Shown: positions 33,426-42,580 of the stretch, in pieces | Numbering within the stretch: position 1 is the stretch's first letter | Layout: each line of letters opens with the position of its first letter | Assembly (NCBI RefSeq): GCF_021249345.1 | Contig: NZ_CP089588.1 | Location: 1,612,001 to 1,676,000 of the forward strand | DNA length: 64,000 nt | Source: Halobacterium wangiae | Lineage (GTDB): Archaea; Halobacteriota; Halobacteria; Halobacteriales; Halobacteriaceae | Direction of reading: 5' to 3' | Program-made: the position numbers and the translations under genes | The notes under the pieces: model-generated | Database searches by the model: none | Told to the model about the DNA's origin: nothing | What the model saw: only the letters and a program-made list of their open reading frames with translations

Positions 33426-34937
33426 ATGGCGACAGAGGTTACGACGGAAGCCCCGGAAGCGTACGACGCCCTCCTCGACCACTACGAGCAGTTGTCGAAC
33501 GTCAACAGCGCGAACATGCTGCTCTCCTGGGACCAGGAGGTCATGATGCCCGAGGGCGGGACGCCCGCCCGCTCCCAGCAGAAGTCCGCGCTCTCCTCGC
33601 TCTCCCACGACCTCCTCACCGAGGACCAGGTCGGCGAGTGGCTCGACGAACTCGACGACGCCGACCTGACCGGCGAGCAGGAGGCGGTCGTCCGAGAGAT
33701 CCGCCGCGAGTACGAGCGCGCCGACCGCGTCCCCAGCGACCTGGTGGCCGAGATATCCGAGACGACCTCCGAGGCGCTCCCGAAGTGGAAGGAGGCCAAA
33801 GAGGAGGACGACTTCTCCATCTTCGCGCCCGTCCTCGAGGAGCTCGTCGAACTGAAGCGGGAGTACGCCGCGCACATCGACGACGAGGCCGACCCCTACG
33901 AGGTGCTGTTCGCGGACTACGAGCCGTACCTCGACCTGGAGACGGCCGAGCGCGTGCTCGAACGCCTCCGCGAGGAGCTCGTCCCGCTCGTCGAGGACAT
34001 CCGCGACAGTGACGTCGAACTCGCCGACCCCTTCACCGGGGAGTTCGACGTGGACACCCAGGAGGAACTCGCGCGGGACACCCTGGACACGCTCGGCTAC
34101 GACTGGGACCACGGCCGCCTCGACACGGCACCCCACCCGTTCTCGACGGGGAACCAGTTCGACGCCCGTGTCACCACGCGGTTCGCCGCGGACGACCCCC
34201 TCGGCGCGCTCACTTCGACCATCCACGAGTTCGGCCACGCGCGCTACACGCTCGGCCTCCCTCGCGAGCAGTACGGCAACCCGCTGGGCGAGTCACGTGA
34301 CCTCACCGTCCACGAGTCCCAGAGCCGCCTCTGGGAGAACCACGTCGGGCGCTCCCGGGTCTTCTGGGAGAAGTTCCTGCCCGCGATGCAGGAGCGCTTC
34401 CCGCAGGTCGCCGAGGCCACGCCGGAGGACGCCTACGAGGCCGCCAACGAGGTGTACGAGGACAACCTCATCCGCGTCGAGGCGGACGAACTCACCTACC
34501 ACATGCACATCGTCGTCCGCTTCGAGATCGAGCGCGAACTCATCGAGGGCGACCTCGACGTCGCGGACGTCCCCGAGCGCTGGAACGACAAGTACGAGGA
34601 GTACCTCGGCATCCGCCCCGACACCGACAGTGAGGGCTGTCTCCAGGACATCCACTGGAGCCACGGCTCGTTCGGCTACTTCCCGACGTACTCGCTGGGC
34701 AGCGTGCTCGCCGCCCAGATCTACGACGCCCTCGAAGCCGACGTCGGCGACGTCGAGGCGAAGGTCCGTGAGGGTGACTTCGACGTCATCGCGGAGTGGC
34801 TCGAGGAGCACGTCCACCGCCACGGCGCCCGCTACACCACGCCCGAACTCGTCGAGGAGGCGACTGGCGAGGCGTACAACGCCGACCACTTCGTCGACTA
34901 CGTCACCGAGAAGTACACGGAACTGTACGACCTGTAA
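33426..34937 (+). CDS. M32 carboxypeptidase (copy 1)
   Basis: A 503-aa thermostable carboxypeptidase Taq family protein. The HEFGH zinc motif is at about residues 267-271. Other family motifs are present: [53 protein letters not shown], and FGYFPTYSLGSVLAAQIY near residue 415. It removes C-terminal residues broadly, except Pro. A paralogue lies 3.5 kb downstream beyond the GNAT and ADH genes. The gene begins after a short A/T box at 33395-33402. Confidence 0.93.
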   Translation: MATEVTTEAPEAYDALLDHYEQLSNVNSANMLLSWDQEVMMPEGGTPARSQQKSALSSLSHDLLTEDQVGEWLDELDDADLTGEQEAVVREIRREYERADRVPSDLVAEISETTSEALPKWKEAKEEDDFSIFAPVLEELVELKREYAAHIDDEADPYEVLFADYEPYLDLETAERVLERLREELVPLVEDIRDSDVELADPFTGEFDVDTQEELARDTLDTLGYDWDHGRLDTAPHPFSTGNQFDARVTTRFAADDPLGALTSTIHEFGHARYTLGLPREQYGNPLGESRDLTVHESQSRLWENHVGRSRVFWEKFLPAMQERFPQVAEATPEDAYEAANEVYEDNLIRVEADELTYHMHIVVRFEIERELIEGDLDVADVPERWNDKYEEYLGIRPDTDSEGCLQDIHWSHGSFGYFPTYSLGSVLAAQIYDALEADVGDVEAKVREGDFDVIAEWLEEHVHRHGARYTTPELVEEATGEAYNADHFVDYVTEKYTELYDL

Positions 34938-34989
34938 CTCGACCTCGTAGTAGCTCTCTCACGCGCTTCCTTCTCGTCTGACGACGCCT

Positions 34990-35096
34990 GAAAGCCCTCG
35001 GCTGGGTACGCTCCCGCCGCTCGCTGCGCCCTTCGCTCGCGGTGCTCGCTTCGGTACTTGCGTCGCGGGGGTTCGCGTACCCAGCCTCGCCCTTTC
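34990..35096. repeat. Inverted-repeat-bounded intergenic element (type B)
   Basis: In the 250-bp gap 34938-35187, GGCTGGGTACGC (35000-35011) and GCGTACCCAGCC (35075-35086) are perfect 12-bp inverted repeats. They are flanked by GAAAG (34990-34994) and CTTTC (35092-35096), a second inverted pair. The interior has CGCTCGCTGCGC and GCGGTGCT, as does the element at 14777. Confidence 0.65.
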
Positions 35097-35156
35097 AATC
35101 CGTCAGGAGGCTGACTGTGTCACCGGCCGCGTCACTTCCTCGCACGGTCACCGAAA

Positions 35157-35163
35157 ACTTATG
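35157..35163 (+). promoter_or_regulatory. TATA box of the GNAT gene
   Basis: ACTTATG is centred 28 bp before the ATG at 35188. The ATG at 35161 lies inside the box, so the downstream ATG is the better start. Confidence 0.5.
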
Positions 35164-35187
35164 CCCGACTCGGCGGCGAGTGCTCGT

Positions 35188-35742
35188 ATGCCTGGACCAG
35201 TCTTCCTCTCCGGCGACGAGGTAACTCTCCGACCGCCCGAGCGCGAAGACCTCGACGCGATTCACGAGTGGATGAACGACCCGCGCGTCTGGCGGCCGGC
35301 GCTCGACTCGAAGCCGATGAACGCAGAACTCGGCGAGGAGTTCTTCAAGAACGTGCTCACCACCGAGGACGGCGTGCAACTGCTCGCGTGCGTGGACGAG
35401 GACCCCATCGGCCACGTCTCGCTGACGGGCACTCAGTACGGCCCGACGGCGACCGACCGCGCTCGCGGCAGGGAACTGGCCTACCACCTCGACCCCGAGT
35501 TCCACGGTCGGGGATACGGGACGGACGCGACGAGCACCCTGCTCCAGTACGCCTTCGAGGACCTGAACCTCCGGCGCGTCGAGGCGAACGTCGGCGCGTT
35601 CAACGACGCCTCCATCGCCCTCCTCGAATCGCTGGGCTTCGAGCGCGAGGGCGCCCGGCGCGAGGCCGCGTACTACCGCGGCGACTACTACGACATGCTC
35701 ACGTACGGCCTGCTCCGCGAGGAGTGGGACGGTAGCGACTGA
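35188..35742 (+). CDS. GNAT-family acetyltransferase
   Basis: A 184-aa N-acetyltransferase. It has the N-terminal VTLRPPEREDLDAIHEWMNDP found in RimJ/RimL-like enzymes, the acetyl-CoA pyrophosphate loop HGRGYGTDATSTLLQYAF (motif A), and LNLRRVEANVGAFNDASIALLESLGFEREGARREA. It probably acetylates an N terminus or an amine. The downstream gene encodes an alcohol dehydrogenase 62 bp away, and both may be cotranscribed. Confidence 0.9.
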   Translation: MPGPVFLSGDEVTLRPPEREDLDAIHEWMNDPRVWRPALDSKPMNAELGEEFFKNVLTTEDGVQLLACVDEDPIGHVSLTGTQYGPTATDRARGRELAYHLDPEFHGRGYGTDATSTLLQYAFEDLNLRRVEANVGAFNDASIALLESLGFEREGARREAAYYRGDYYDMLTYGLLREEWDGSD

Positions 35743-35804
35743 CCGCCCACCTGAGAACCACCGGTGTCGGACGTCTTTTCCTGCTGCCGGACCCACACGT
35801 GAGT

Positions 35805-36848
35805 ATGCGCGCAGCCATCTACCAGGGGCCGGGCGAGATAACCGTCGAGGAGGTACCGAAACCGGAGGTCGAGGCGCCGACGGACGCCGTCGTGCGCGTC
35901 ACGCACACCGCCGTCTGTGGCTCCGACCTCTGGTTCTACCGCGGGGACAGCGACCGCGAAGCCGGGTCGCCGGTCGGGCACGAACCGATGGGCATCGTCG
36001 AGGACGTCGGCGACGACGTCACCTCCGTCGAACCCGGCGACCGCGTGCTCGCGCCGTTCGCCATCAGCTGCGGGGAGTGCGAGTTCTGCCGGAAGGGCCT
36101 GTACACCTCCTGCGTGGAGGACGAGTCCTGGGGCGGGGACAACGGCGGCGCGCAGGGCGAGTACGTGCGCTGTCCGTTCGCCGACGGCACGCTCGTCCGG
36201 GTGCCCGACCGGCACGCCGACGACGAGGACACGCTCGAGGCGCTCCTGCCGCTGACGGACGTGATGGCGACCGGCCACCACGCCGCCGTGAGCGCGGGCG
36301 TCAGCGAGGGTGACACCGCGGTCGTCGTTGGCGACGGAGCGGTAGGGCTCTGTGGCGTGCTCGCCGCCCAGCGCCTCGGCGCGGAGCGCGTCGTCGCGAT
36401 GGGTCACCACGAGGACCGCCTCGAACTCGCCGAGGAGTTCGGCGCGACGGAGACCGTCGCCGCCCGGGGCGACGAGGCTGTCGAGCGAGCGCTGGAACTC
36501 ACGTACGGCGGTGCGAACCACGTGATGGAGTGCGTCGGCGCGGCCACCGCGATGGACACCGCCATCTCCGTCGCGCGGCCAGGCGGCACCGTCGGCTACG
36601 TCGGCGTCCCCCACGGCGTCCAGGCGGGCGGCGGACTCGACGTGTTCTCGCTGTTCACCGACAACATCGCGCTGAACGGCGGCGTCGCTCCCGTTCGGGC
36701 GTACGTCGAGGACCTGCTGGCCGACGTGCTCCAGGGCACACTCGACCCCTCGCCCATCTTCACGAAGACGGTGGACCTCGAGGGCGTCCCGGAGGGCTAC
36801 CGCGCGATGGACGAACGCGACGCCATCAAGGTCATGGTGAAGCTCTGA
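35805..36848 (+). CDS. Zinc-dependent alcohol dehydrogenase (MDR family)
   Basis: A 347-aa medium-chain dehydrogenase. The catalytic zinc region is TAVCGSDLWFYRG and VGHEPMGIVEDVGDDV. The structural zinc loop is ISCGECEFCRKGLYTSC. NAD(P) binding is seen in VVVGDGAVGLCGVLAAQRLGAERVVAMG. A GTG two codons upstream (35799) would add two residues. The CTTTTC box centred about 28 bp upstream better fits the ATG. The GGH-rich segment is normal for the family; substrate is unknown. Confidence 0.9.
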   Translation: MRAAIYQGPGEITVEEVPKPEVEAPTDAVVRVTHTAVCGSDLWFYRGDSDREAGSPVGHEPMGIVEDVGDDVTSVEPGDRVLAPFAISCGECEFCRKGLYTSCVEDESWGGDNGGAQGEYVRCPFADGTLVRVPDRHADDEDTLEALLPLTDVMATGHHAAVSAGVSEGDTAVVVGDGAVGLCGVLAAQRLGAERVVAMGHHEDRLELAEEFGATETVAARGDEAVERALELTYGGANHVMECVGAATAMDTAISVARPGGTVGYVGVPHGVQAGGGLDVFSLFTDNIALNGGVAPVRAYVEDLLADVLQGTLDPSPIFTKTVDLEGVPEGYRAMDERDAIKVMVKL

Positions 36849-36925
36849 GCGGTCGGTCGGTGCCGCGCAGTCCCAGTTTTCCGGTGGGCGAGCTTTGACG
36901 TACTGACAGGACACAGTGGGGGCGT

Positions 36926-38428
36926 ATGGCGACAGAACCCCCCGAGGCGTCCGAAACGGACGCCTACGAGGCCCTCGAAGAGCGGACGAAACGACTCTCC
37001 TACCTCGGCGACGCTCGCGGCGTCCTCGCGTGGGACCAGCGCGTGATGATGCCGGAGGGTGGCGCGCCCGCCCGCGGCAAACAGCTGTCGGCGCTGTCGA
37101 CGGTGAGCCACGACCTGCTCACGGACGACGAGGTCGGCGAGTGGCTGGACGAACTCTACGGCCGCGACCTCGACGCCGACCAGCAGGTGCTCGTCCGGGA
37201 ACTGCGCCGGCGCTACGATCGCTCGGACCGCGTGCCCAGCGACCTCGTCGCTGAGTTGACCGAGACGCAGTCCGACGCCCAGCAGGTGTGGGAGGACGCG
37301 AAGGCCGACGCCGACTTCTCGCAGTTCGCGCCGACGCTCGACGACCTCCGCGAACTCCACGTCGAGCGCGCCCGCCACATCGACGACACCGCCGACCCCT
37401 ACGCGGTCATGTTCGAGGACGGCGAACCGTACCTCCCCCTGGAGCGCGTCGAGGAGATCTTCGACACGCTCCGCGCGGAACTCGTCCCGCTCATCGCGGG
37501 CATCAAAGATAGCGACGCCGAGTTCACGTCCCCCTTCGCAGGTGACTACGACGACGACACCCAGATGGAACTCTGCCGCGAGATCGTCGACCGACTGGGC
37601 TACGACTGGGACCGGGGCCGCCTCGACACGGCGCCCCACCCGTTCATGGTCGGCCCGCAGTTCGACGCCCGCATCACGACCCGGTTCAAGTCCGACGACC
37701 CCGTGGACGCGATGCTCTCGACCATCCACGAGTTCGGCCACGCGAGCTACCAGCACGGCCTCCGCGACGACGCCTACGGCCTGCCGCTCGGGCAGTCCCG
37801 CTCCTCGGGCGTCCACGAGTCCCAGTCGCGGTTCTGGGAGAACCACGTCGGGCGCACGGAGGCGTTCTGGGAGTACGCCGCGCCGTTCGTCAACGAGCAC
37901 CTCGGGACGGACGCCGCCCCCCGGGAGGCCTACGAGGCGGTCAACCGCATCTACCCGGACAACTGCATCCGGGTGGAGGCGGACGAACTCACCTACCACA
38001 TGCACATCATCCTCCGGTCGGACGTCGAGAAGGCATTCGTCGGCGGCGACCTGGCTGTCGAGGACGTCCCCGAGCGGTGGAACGACCTGATGGAGGAGTA
38101 CCTGGGTGTCCGCCCCGCGGACGACGCGGCGGGCTGCCTGCAGGACATCCACTGGACTGGTGGCTTCGCGTCGTTCCAGAACTACACGGTCGGCAGCGTG
38201 CTCGCCGCCCAGCTCGACGCGACGATGCGCGAGGACCTCGACGTCGACGGCCTCGTCTGCGAGGGCGAGTTCGCGCCCATCCGCGAGTGGCTCACCGAGC
38301 ACGTCCACAGCCACGGCCAGCGGTACACGACCGACGAACTGATCGAGGTGGCCACGGGCGAACCGCTGACTGCGGACTACTTCGTCGACTACGCACGCGA
38401 GAAGTTCGGGGACATCTACGACCTCTAG
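36926..38428 (+). CDS. M32 carboxypeptidase (copy 2)
   Basis: A 500-aa paralogue of the gene at 33426, with the HEFGH motif at about residue 268, [34 protein letters not shown] and [12 protein letters not shown]. However, the family's GYFPTYxLG stretch is changed to [10 protein letters not shown] (near residue 418). The zinc ligands are intact, so it should still be a metalloprotein. Together the two copies flank the GNAT and ADH genes, as though a duplication was split or the two genes were inserted between them. Confidence 0.9.
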   Translation: MATEPPEASETDAYEALEERTKRLSYLGDARGVLAWDQRVMMPEGGAPARGKQLSALSTVSHDLLTDDEVGEWLDELYGRDLDADQQVLVRELRRRYDRSDRVPSDLVAELTETQSDAQQVWEDAKADADFSQFAPTLDDLRELHVERARHIDDTADPYAVMFEDGEPYLPLERVEEIFDTLRAELVPLIAGIKDSDAEFTSPFAGDYDDDTQMELCREIVDRLGYDWDRGRLDTAPHPFMVGPQFDARITTRFKSDDPVDAMLSTIHEFGHASYQHGLRDDAYGLPLGQSRSSGVHESQSRFWENHVGRTEAFWEYAAPFVNEHLGTDAAPREAYEAVNRIYPDNCIRVEADELTYHMHIILRSDVEKAFVGGDLAVEDVPERWNDLMEEYLGVRPADDAAGCLQDIHWTGGFASFQNYTVGSVLAAQLDATMREDLDVDGLVCEGEFAPIREWLTEHVHSHGQRYTTDELIEVATGEPLTADYFVDYAREKFGDIYDL

Positions 38429-38500
38429 GTCCCCGGCCAGCCCGGCCCGCATCTGTCACCCCGGTAGTTTCAAGTAGTGGTGTGGCATAGCATACCACGT

Positions 38501-38674
38501 ATGTCGAGCGCATCGACTCCGGACGACGACTCCCTTCTGGACGACTTCCTCGAACAGCGCGGTCACGAGACGGCGACCTGGGAGCGAAACTACAACAAGA
38601 AGCAGTGTCCGGAGTGCAGTGGTCTCCACGACGTAGACGCGACAGACTGTGGCGTCTGTGGGTGGTCGCCGTAA
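38501..38674 (+). CDS. HVO_0416-type zinc-finger micro-protein
   Basis: A 57-aa protein: acidic N terminus TPDDDSLLDDFLEQRGHETATWERNYNKKQ, then CPECSGLHDVDATDCGVCGW with two CxxC pairs for one zinc. The wording LDDFLEQRGH...NYNKKQCPEC is characteristic of a haloarchaeal family known from Haloferax as HVO_0416. These are thought to be regulatory. The TATA box TAGTTTCA is centred about 30 bp upstream. Confidence 0.9.
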   Translation: MSSASTPDDDSLLDDFLEQRGHETATWERNYNKKQCPECSGLHDVDATDCGVCGWSP

Positions 38675-38761
38675 CGCGGCACACCCCGACTCGCTCTCCG
38701 AACGCACCGACACCGACCGCTTTTCGCGTCCGTCGACGCCCGCCAGCGCCTGCTATGGCGG

Positions 38762-39208
38762 TCAGTCCGTCTCCCCCTCGCCGACCTGCTCGCAGCGTGC
38801 GAGCCAGACCTCCTCGAACGTCCCGGGTTCGACGACGCGGCCCGCGAGGTCCCCGATCTCCCGGACGCCTTCCTCCTCGCACCACTCGATAGCGGCCTCG
38901 TAGACGTCGAAGTCGTACGCCTCGCGGACTGCATCGTCCCGCTCGACGCGGAGTTCGTCGACCCCGGCGAGGTGCGCGAGGAACGCTCGCGGCATTGCCG
39001 CTCGCGCGAAACGTGACCTCGCTGTGCTCGGTCACGCGGCCCTCGTGTGGCCGTCGGAGAGGTACCACTCGCCGTCGTACTCGAAGGCGGGGAGCGTGCC
39101 GTAGTTCGGCTCGTCGAAGTCGAACCACGTCGCGACGTCCGCGAGTTTCTCGCTCGAGAGGTAGAGCTACGTCGGGTGGAGGCCCGAAACCGGAACACTT
39201 CGCGTCAT
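38762..39208 (-). pseudogene. Disrupted small protein gene with in-frame TAG and a 54-bp insertion
   Basis: On the minus strand a frame starts MTRSVPVSGLHPT, meets TAG at 39167-39169, then continues in the same frame with LYLSSEKLADVATW, DFDEPNYGTLPAFEYDGEWY and LSDGHTR. There 54 bp (38987-39040) interrupt it with AA-stop and a hairpin. The same frame then resumes with AFLAHLAGVDELRVERDD and runs to 38762. Without the insertion LSDGHTR-AFLAHLAG reads on cleanly. Two in-frame stops make the gene non-functional unless both are read through. The intact 131-aa version is a ParB/Srx-like (DGHTR) protein by resemblance only. Confidence 0.75.
39012..39036. repeat. Hairpin within the 54-bp insertion
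   Basis: CGTGACC (39012-39018) and GGTCACG (39030-39036) are a perfect 7-bp inverted repeat with an 11-nt loop. The whole insertion is 38987-39040, with GCCGCG at its start and again near its end, suggesting a short duplication. The loop sequence GAGCACAGCGA resembles the CGAGCGCAGCGAG core of the intergenic elements. Confidence 0.55.
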
Positions 39209-39279
39209 CCCAGGCTGGCGGTACTCAGTGGCGCGTGTAGACTCTTCGGGAGGTGTGCGATGGTTCCTCACGAGGCCGA

Positions 39280-40188
39280 CTACGCGGCGCTCGCGCCGCT
39301 GCCGAGGACGACGACGGCGGCGCCTACGACGACGAGGAGCGCCCCCACCACCACACCACGCGTGACGCGCTCGAGGTCCCGCAGGAGCACCGCCGCGAAC
39401 ACCGTCGTGAACAGCGGCGCCGTCGCCGCCAGCGGGTCGACGACGGCGACCCGGCCGAGTTCCAGCGCCCCGAACAGTGCCAGCAGCGCCACCGCCGTCA
39501 GCGTCCCGCTGCCCGCGAAGTAGGCGTACGTCCGCCGCGGTGCCGAGAAGACGTCGCCACGCGCCGCGTACACCCCGTAGCCGACGAGGGCCACGAGCGC
39601 ACCCACCTCGTTGAGTGCGACAGCCTCCAGCAGCGTCACGTCACCGAACGTCCTGAGGCCGTAGGCGCGAGCGACGTTCCCCACGCCGAAGAAGAACGCC
39701 GCCGCCAGCGGGAAGACGAGGTCCCGCGGGTCCCACCCCGAGAGGTCGCCGCCCTTTGACAGTGCGAGCACGACCAGTCCCGCGACCAGCACGAGGATGC
39801 CGACGCCGACGACTGGCTCGACGGCCTGCCCGAGGAAGGCGGCGGCGAGGACGGTGGCGAACAGCGGCCGCGAACTGATCCCCGCGGAGTTGATGCTGGC
39901 GCCGACCCGGTCGACGCCCGTGAACGTCGCGAGCCGACCCAGTGCGGTGCCGACGAGGCCCGCGCCGAGGAACACGGCAGCAGCCTCGGGCGTGACGGCG
40001 GCGAACGCATTCGTGCCCTGCAGGGCGAGCAGGGCGCCGGCGAAGAGGCTCGTGTCGACGACCACGACGGTCAGTGACGCCTGCAGGCTGGATCCGCCGG
40101 CCGCCATCCCTCGCTTCGACAGGACGGGGCTGAACCCCCACAGCACCGCCGGCACGAGTGCGAGTGCGACCACCGCCGTTTCGACCAT
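39280..40188 (-). CDS. DMT/EamA-family membrane exporter
   Basis: A 302-aa protein with ten membrane segments in two EamA repeats. The first repeat is at about residues 5-135 (ALVPAVLWGFSPVLSKRGMAAGG) and the second begins at about residue 155 (LAAAFFFGVGNVARAYGL). Members export amino acids, nucleobases or drugs, or serve as nucleotide-sugar transporters. The tail LGSGASAA is hydrophobic. It sits alone, with the 52-aa zinc protein divergent from it by 116 bp. Confidence 0.85.
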   Translation of the reverse strand: MVETAVVALALVPAVLWGFSPVLSKRGMAAGGSSLQASLTVVVVDTSLFAGALLALQGTNAFAAVTPEAAAVFLGAGLVGTALGRLATFTGVDRVGASINSAGISSRPLFATVLAAAFLGQAVEPVVGVGILVLVAGLVVLALSKGGDLSGWDPRDLVFPLAAAFFFGVGNVARAYGLRTFGDVTLLEAVALNEVGALVALVGYGVYAARGDVFSAPRRTYAYFAGSGTLTAVALLALFGALELGRVAVVDPLAATAPLFTTVFAAVLLRDLERVTRGVVVGALLVVVGAAVVVLGSGASAA

Positions 40189-40303
40189 CTGTCTCGGACC
40201 ATGTGACTGCCGCCAAGAACGCTTGTGGTCGCGGCAGGGCCCCGCAGACCGCTGCCACGGCCAGCACGCATAAGTTCCGCGACGAGTAACGTGAGGCGGA
40301 TCC

Positions 40304-40462
40304 ATGCCGGAGTGCCAGAACTGCGATTCCTTCGTGACAGACGCCTACGCGCGAGTGTTCACGCCGACCGGCCAGGGCGAACCTCGCGTCTGCCCGAACT
40401 GCGAGGACAAGATCCGGGACGGTGCGGACGTCCGCGAGGCGCGGTCGACGCGCCGGACCTGA
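40304..40462 (+). CDS. Small zinc-binding protein (DUF7563-like)
   Basis: A 52-aa protein MPECQNCDSFVTDAYARVFT, then PTGQGEPRVCPNCEDKIRDG and ADVREARSTRRT. It has CxxC at residues 4-7 and CxxC at residues 31-34, giving a zinc ribbon. It matches a common haloarchaeal micro-protein family of the DUF7563 type by its VFTP...RVCPNCEDKxRDG pattern. The frame is complete and short. Function is unknown. Confidence 0.85.
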   Translation: MPECQNCDSFVTDAYARVFTPTGQGEPRVCPNCEDKIRDGADVREARSTRRT

Positions 40463-40672
40463 CGAGCGCGACGAACAACCGGCGACTTCCTCCGTTCTCC
40501 GCGTCGATACTGCGGGCTAGTCAGTGGTTACGTCGGTCCTGGTGGGTGGACGACGCGGCGACGCGTTCCCGGGAGAAACCGCGGTCTACGGCCGACGCTG
40601 CCGCGTAGGGTCGGCCTGTTCGGGAGTTACCGAGCGGCGAACTCGTCCGGCCCTGCCGCCGACCTGTCGCCC

Positions 40673-40750
40673 GAATTTAGTTTCCTCGGACAGTATCAGG
40701 CCAGTAGAATTTCAAGCGGTTTATACCAGTTCGGCTCCTTTAGAACAACA
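40673..40750 (+). promoter_or_regulatory. AT-rich promoter of the helicase gene
   Basis: The 288-bp gap 40463-40750 holds no supported gene. Its last 78 bp are much richer in A and T than the surroundings. TTTATA (40720-40725) is centred about 28 bp before the ATG at 40751, so transcription should be leaderless. CCAGTAGAATTTC just upstream may include the BRE. Confidence 0.5.
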
Positions 40751-42580
40751 ATGACGGACTCGGAGCCGGAAGTCACGCGGCTGTTCGGTGGTCCGGGGAG
40801 CGGGAAGACGACCGCGCTCCTCGACCACGTCGAGGAACTTCTTGAGGAGGACGACGTAACGGTCCGGGACATCCTCGTCGTGTCGTACACACGTGCCGCC
40901 GCGGCAGAGGTCCGCGACCGACTCGCGGAGCGACTCGACGTGAACCCGCGGTCGCTGCGGGGCAACGTCGCCACGATGCACGCGAAGGCCTACGAACTGC
41001 TCGGGCTCTCGCGTGGCGACGTCGTCGGCGAGGACGACAAGGAGGACTTCTGCGAGGAGTACGGGATCCCCTTCGAGGACGAGTACGCGTCGGGCTCCCG
41101 GCGGACCGCTCGTTCGACGACGCTCGGCAACAAGGTCATCGCCACGTCCCAGTGGCTCCAGCGAACCCGACGCGACGTCTCGGACTGGTACGACGTGCCG
41201 TTCCGCTGGAACGACGAGGAGGTCCGCCTCCCGCCGGAGATCGACGACAACGCACAGACCGGCAACAAGTACACGCCGACGTGGCCCTCCACGGACGAGC
41301 GCTACGACATCCCGGAGGCCATCCGGGCGTGGCGCGCGTACAAGGGCGAGAACGAACTCGTCGGCTTCGCGGACATGCTCGAACGCGTCAAGCAGCGCTC
41401 GCTACTCCCGGACGTCGACTACCTCGTCATCGACGAGTTTCAGGACATCACGAGCCTGCAGTACGACGTCTACGAGGAGTGGCGTCCGCACATGGAGAAG
41501 GTGCTCATCGCGGGCGACGACGACCAGGTCGTCTACGCGTGGCAGGGTGCGGACCCGGAACTCCTGCTCAACACCCACGTCACCGACGACGTGGTGCTGC
41601 CGAACTCCTACCGCCTGCCGTCCCAGGTGCTCCAGGTCGTCCAGCAGGAGATCAGCCACATCGAGACGCGCCAGGAGAAGGACCTCAAACCCCGCAAGGA
41701 GGGCGGGAGCGTCGAGGCAATCGACAGCCCGTCGATGCTCGACCTCGTGCGGAACGTCCGCTCGACCGTCCAGCAGTCCGACGACGAGACGGTGATGGTG
41801 CTGTTCCGCGCTCGCTACCAGCTGTTCGACTTCGTCGACGAGTTCATCGGCGAGGGCATCCCGTTCAAGGCGCTCACCGACCAGCGCATGTGGACCGACC
41901 GGCTCCAGCAGTACATCTCCGCCGTGGAGGCCCTGGAGAACGACGACCCCATCGACGGCCTGCAGGCCCGCCGCCTGATGGACATGCTCCAGGACTCGGC
42001 GTTCGGCACCCGCGAGCGCAACGACCTCCGGGAGGCCATCGACGAGGCCCAGGGCGAGGACACTGACCTCACCGACCTCACGTTCACCGCGGAGTTCATC
42101 CGCGACTACGTCCCGTTCGTCCCCGGCCCGTCGGCCGCCGCGGACATGCTCCGGAAGGTCACGCGCTACCAGCGCCGCAGCATCGACGCCTACTTCCAGG
42201 GCGAGTACCGCGGCATGGACCCCGAGCGCGTACGCGTCGGCACCATCCACTCCGCGAAGGGTCGCGAGGCCGACCACGTCTTCCTCTCGACGGACCTCAC
42301 GGAGAAGGTCGTCGAGCAGATGGCGGCGACCGCCGACCCCGAGGACATCCCGGAGGGCGTGGAGTTCACGAGCAAGACCAGCCCGGTCCCGATCCTGACG
42401 GACAACGAGCGCCGCGTCTTCTACGTCGGCATGAGCCGTGCCCGCGAGCGCCTCGTCATCCTCCAGAACCTCATCGGCGGCGCGCCGACGCTGCCCATCG
42501 ACGTGCTGCTCTACGGCGAGCAGACCGGCCAGACTCTCGAGGACGCCCTCGAAGCCGACACCCCGGTCCAGCTCCCGTGA
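40751..42580 (+). CDS. SF1 (Rep/UvrD-like) DNA helicase
   Basis: A 609-aa SF1A helicase. Motif I is FGGPGSGKTT (residues 12-21), Ia VSYTRAAAAEVRDRL, II YLVIDEFQDIT, III AGDDDQVVYAWQGA, IV VVLPNSYRLP-like, V RVGTIHSAKGREADHVFL and VI YVGMSRARERLVIL. The order and content are complete, so it should translocate 3'-5'. It probably acts in repair or replication-fork handling. It abuts the M24-like gene, whose ATG follows its stop directly. Confidence 0.93.
   Translation: MTDSEPEVTRLFGGPGSGKTTALLDHVEELLEEDDVTVRDILVVSYTRAAAAEVRDRLAERLDVNPRSLRGNVATMHAKAYELLGLSRGDVVGEDDKEDFCEEYGIPFEDEYASGSRRTARSTTLGNKVIATSQWLQRTRRDVSDWYDVPFRWNDEEVRLPPEIDDNAQTGNKYTPTWPSTDERYDIPEAIRAWRAYKGENELVGFADMLERVKQRSLLPDVDYLVIDEFQDITSLQYDVYEEWRPHMEKVLIAGDDDQVVYAWQGADPELLLNTHVTDDVVLPNSYRLPSQVLQVVQQEISHIETRQEKDLKPRKEGGSVEAIDSPSMLDLVRNVRSTVQQSDDETVMVLFRARYQLFDFVDEFIGEGIPFKALTDQRMWTDRLQQYISAVEALENDDPIDGLQARRLMDMLQDSAFGTRERNDLREAIDEAQGEDTDLTDLTFTAEFIRDYVPFVPGPSAAADMLRKVTRYQRRSIDAYFQGEYRGMDPERVRVGTIHSAKGREADHVFLSTDLTEKVVEQMAATADPEDIPEGVEFTSKTSPVPILTDNERRVFYVGMSRARERLVILQNLIGGAPTLPIDVLLYGEQTGQTLEDALEADTPVQLP

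Noticed and set aside
38292-39128. Arg-rich frame across the pseudogene region
   Set aside because: It is out of frame with the remnant protein and has the typical shadow composition.
39167-39169. In-frame TAG as a recoded amino acid codon
   Set aside because: There is no sign of pyrrolysine genes here, and a second stop plus an insertion in the same frame point to gene decay.
40524-40754. 76-codon frame before the helicase gene
   Set aside because: It overlaps the clear helicase promoter and has no acidic composition or motif.
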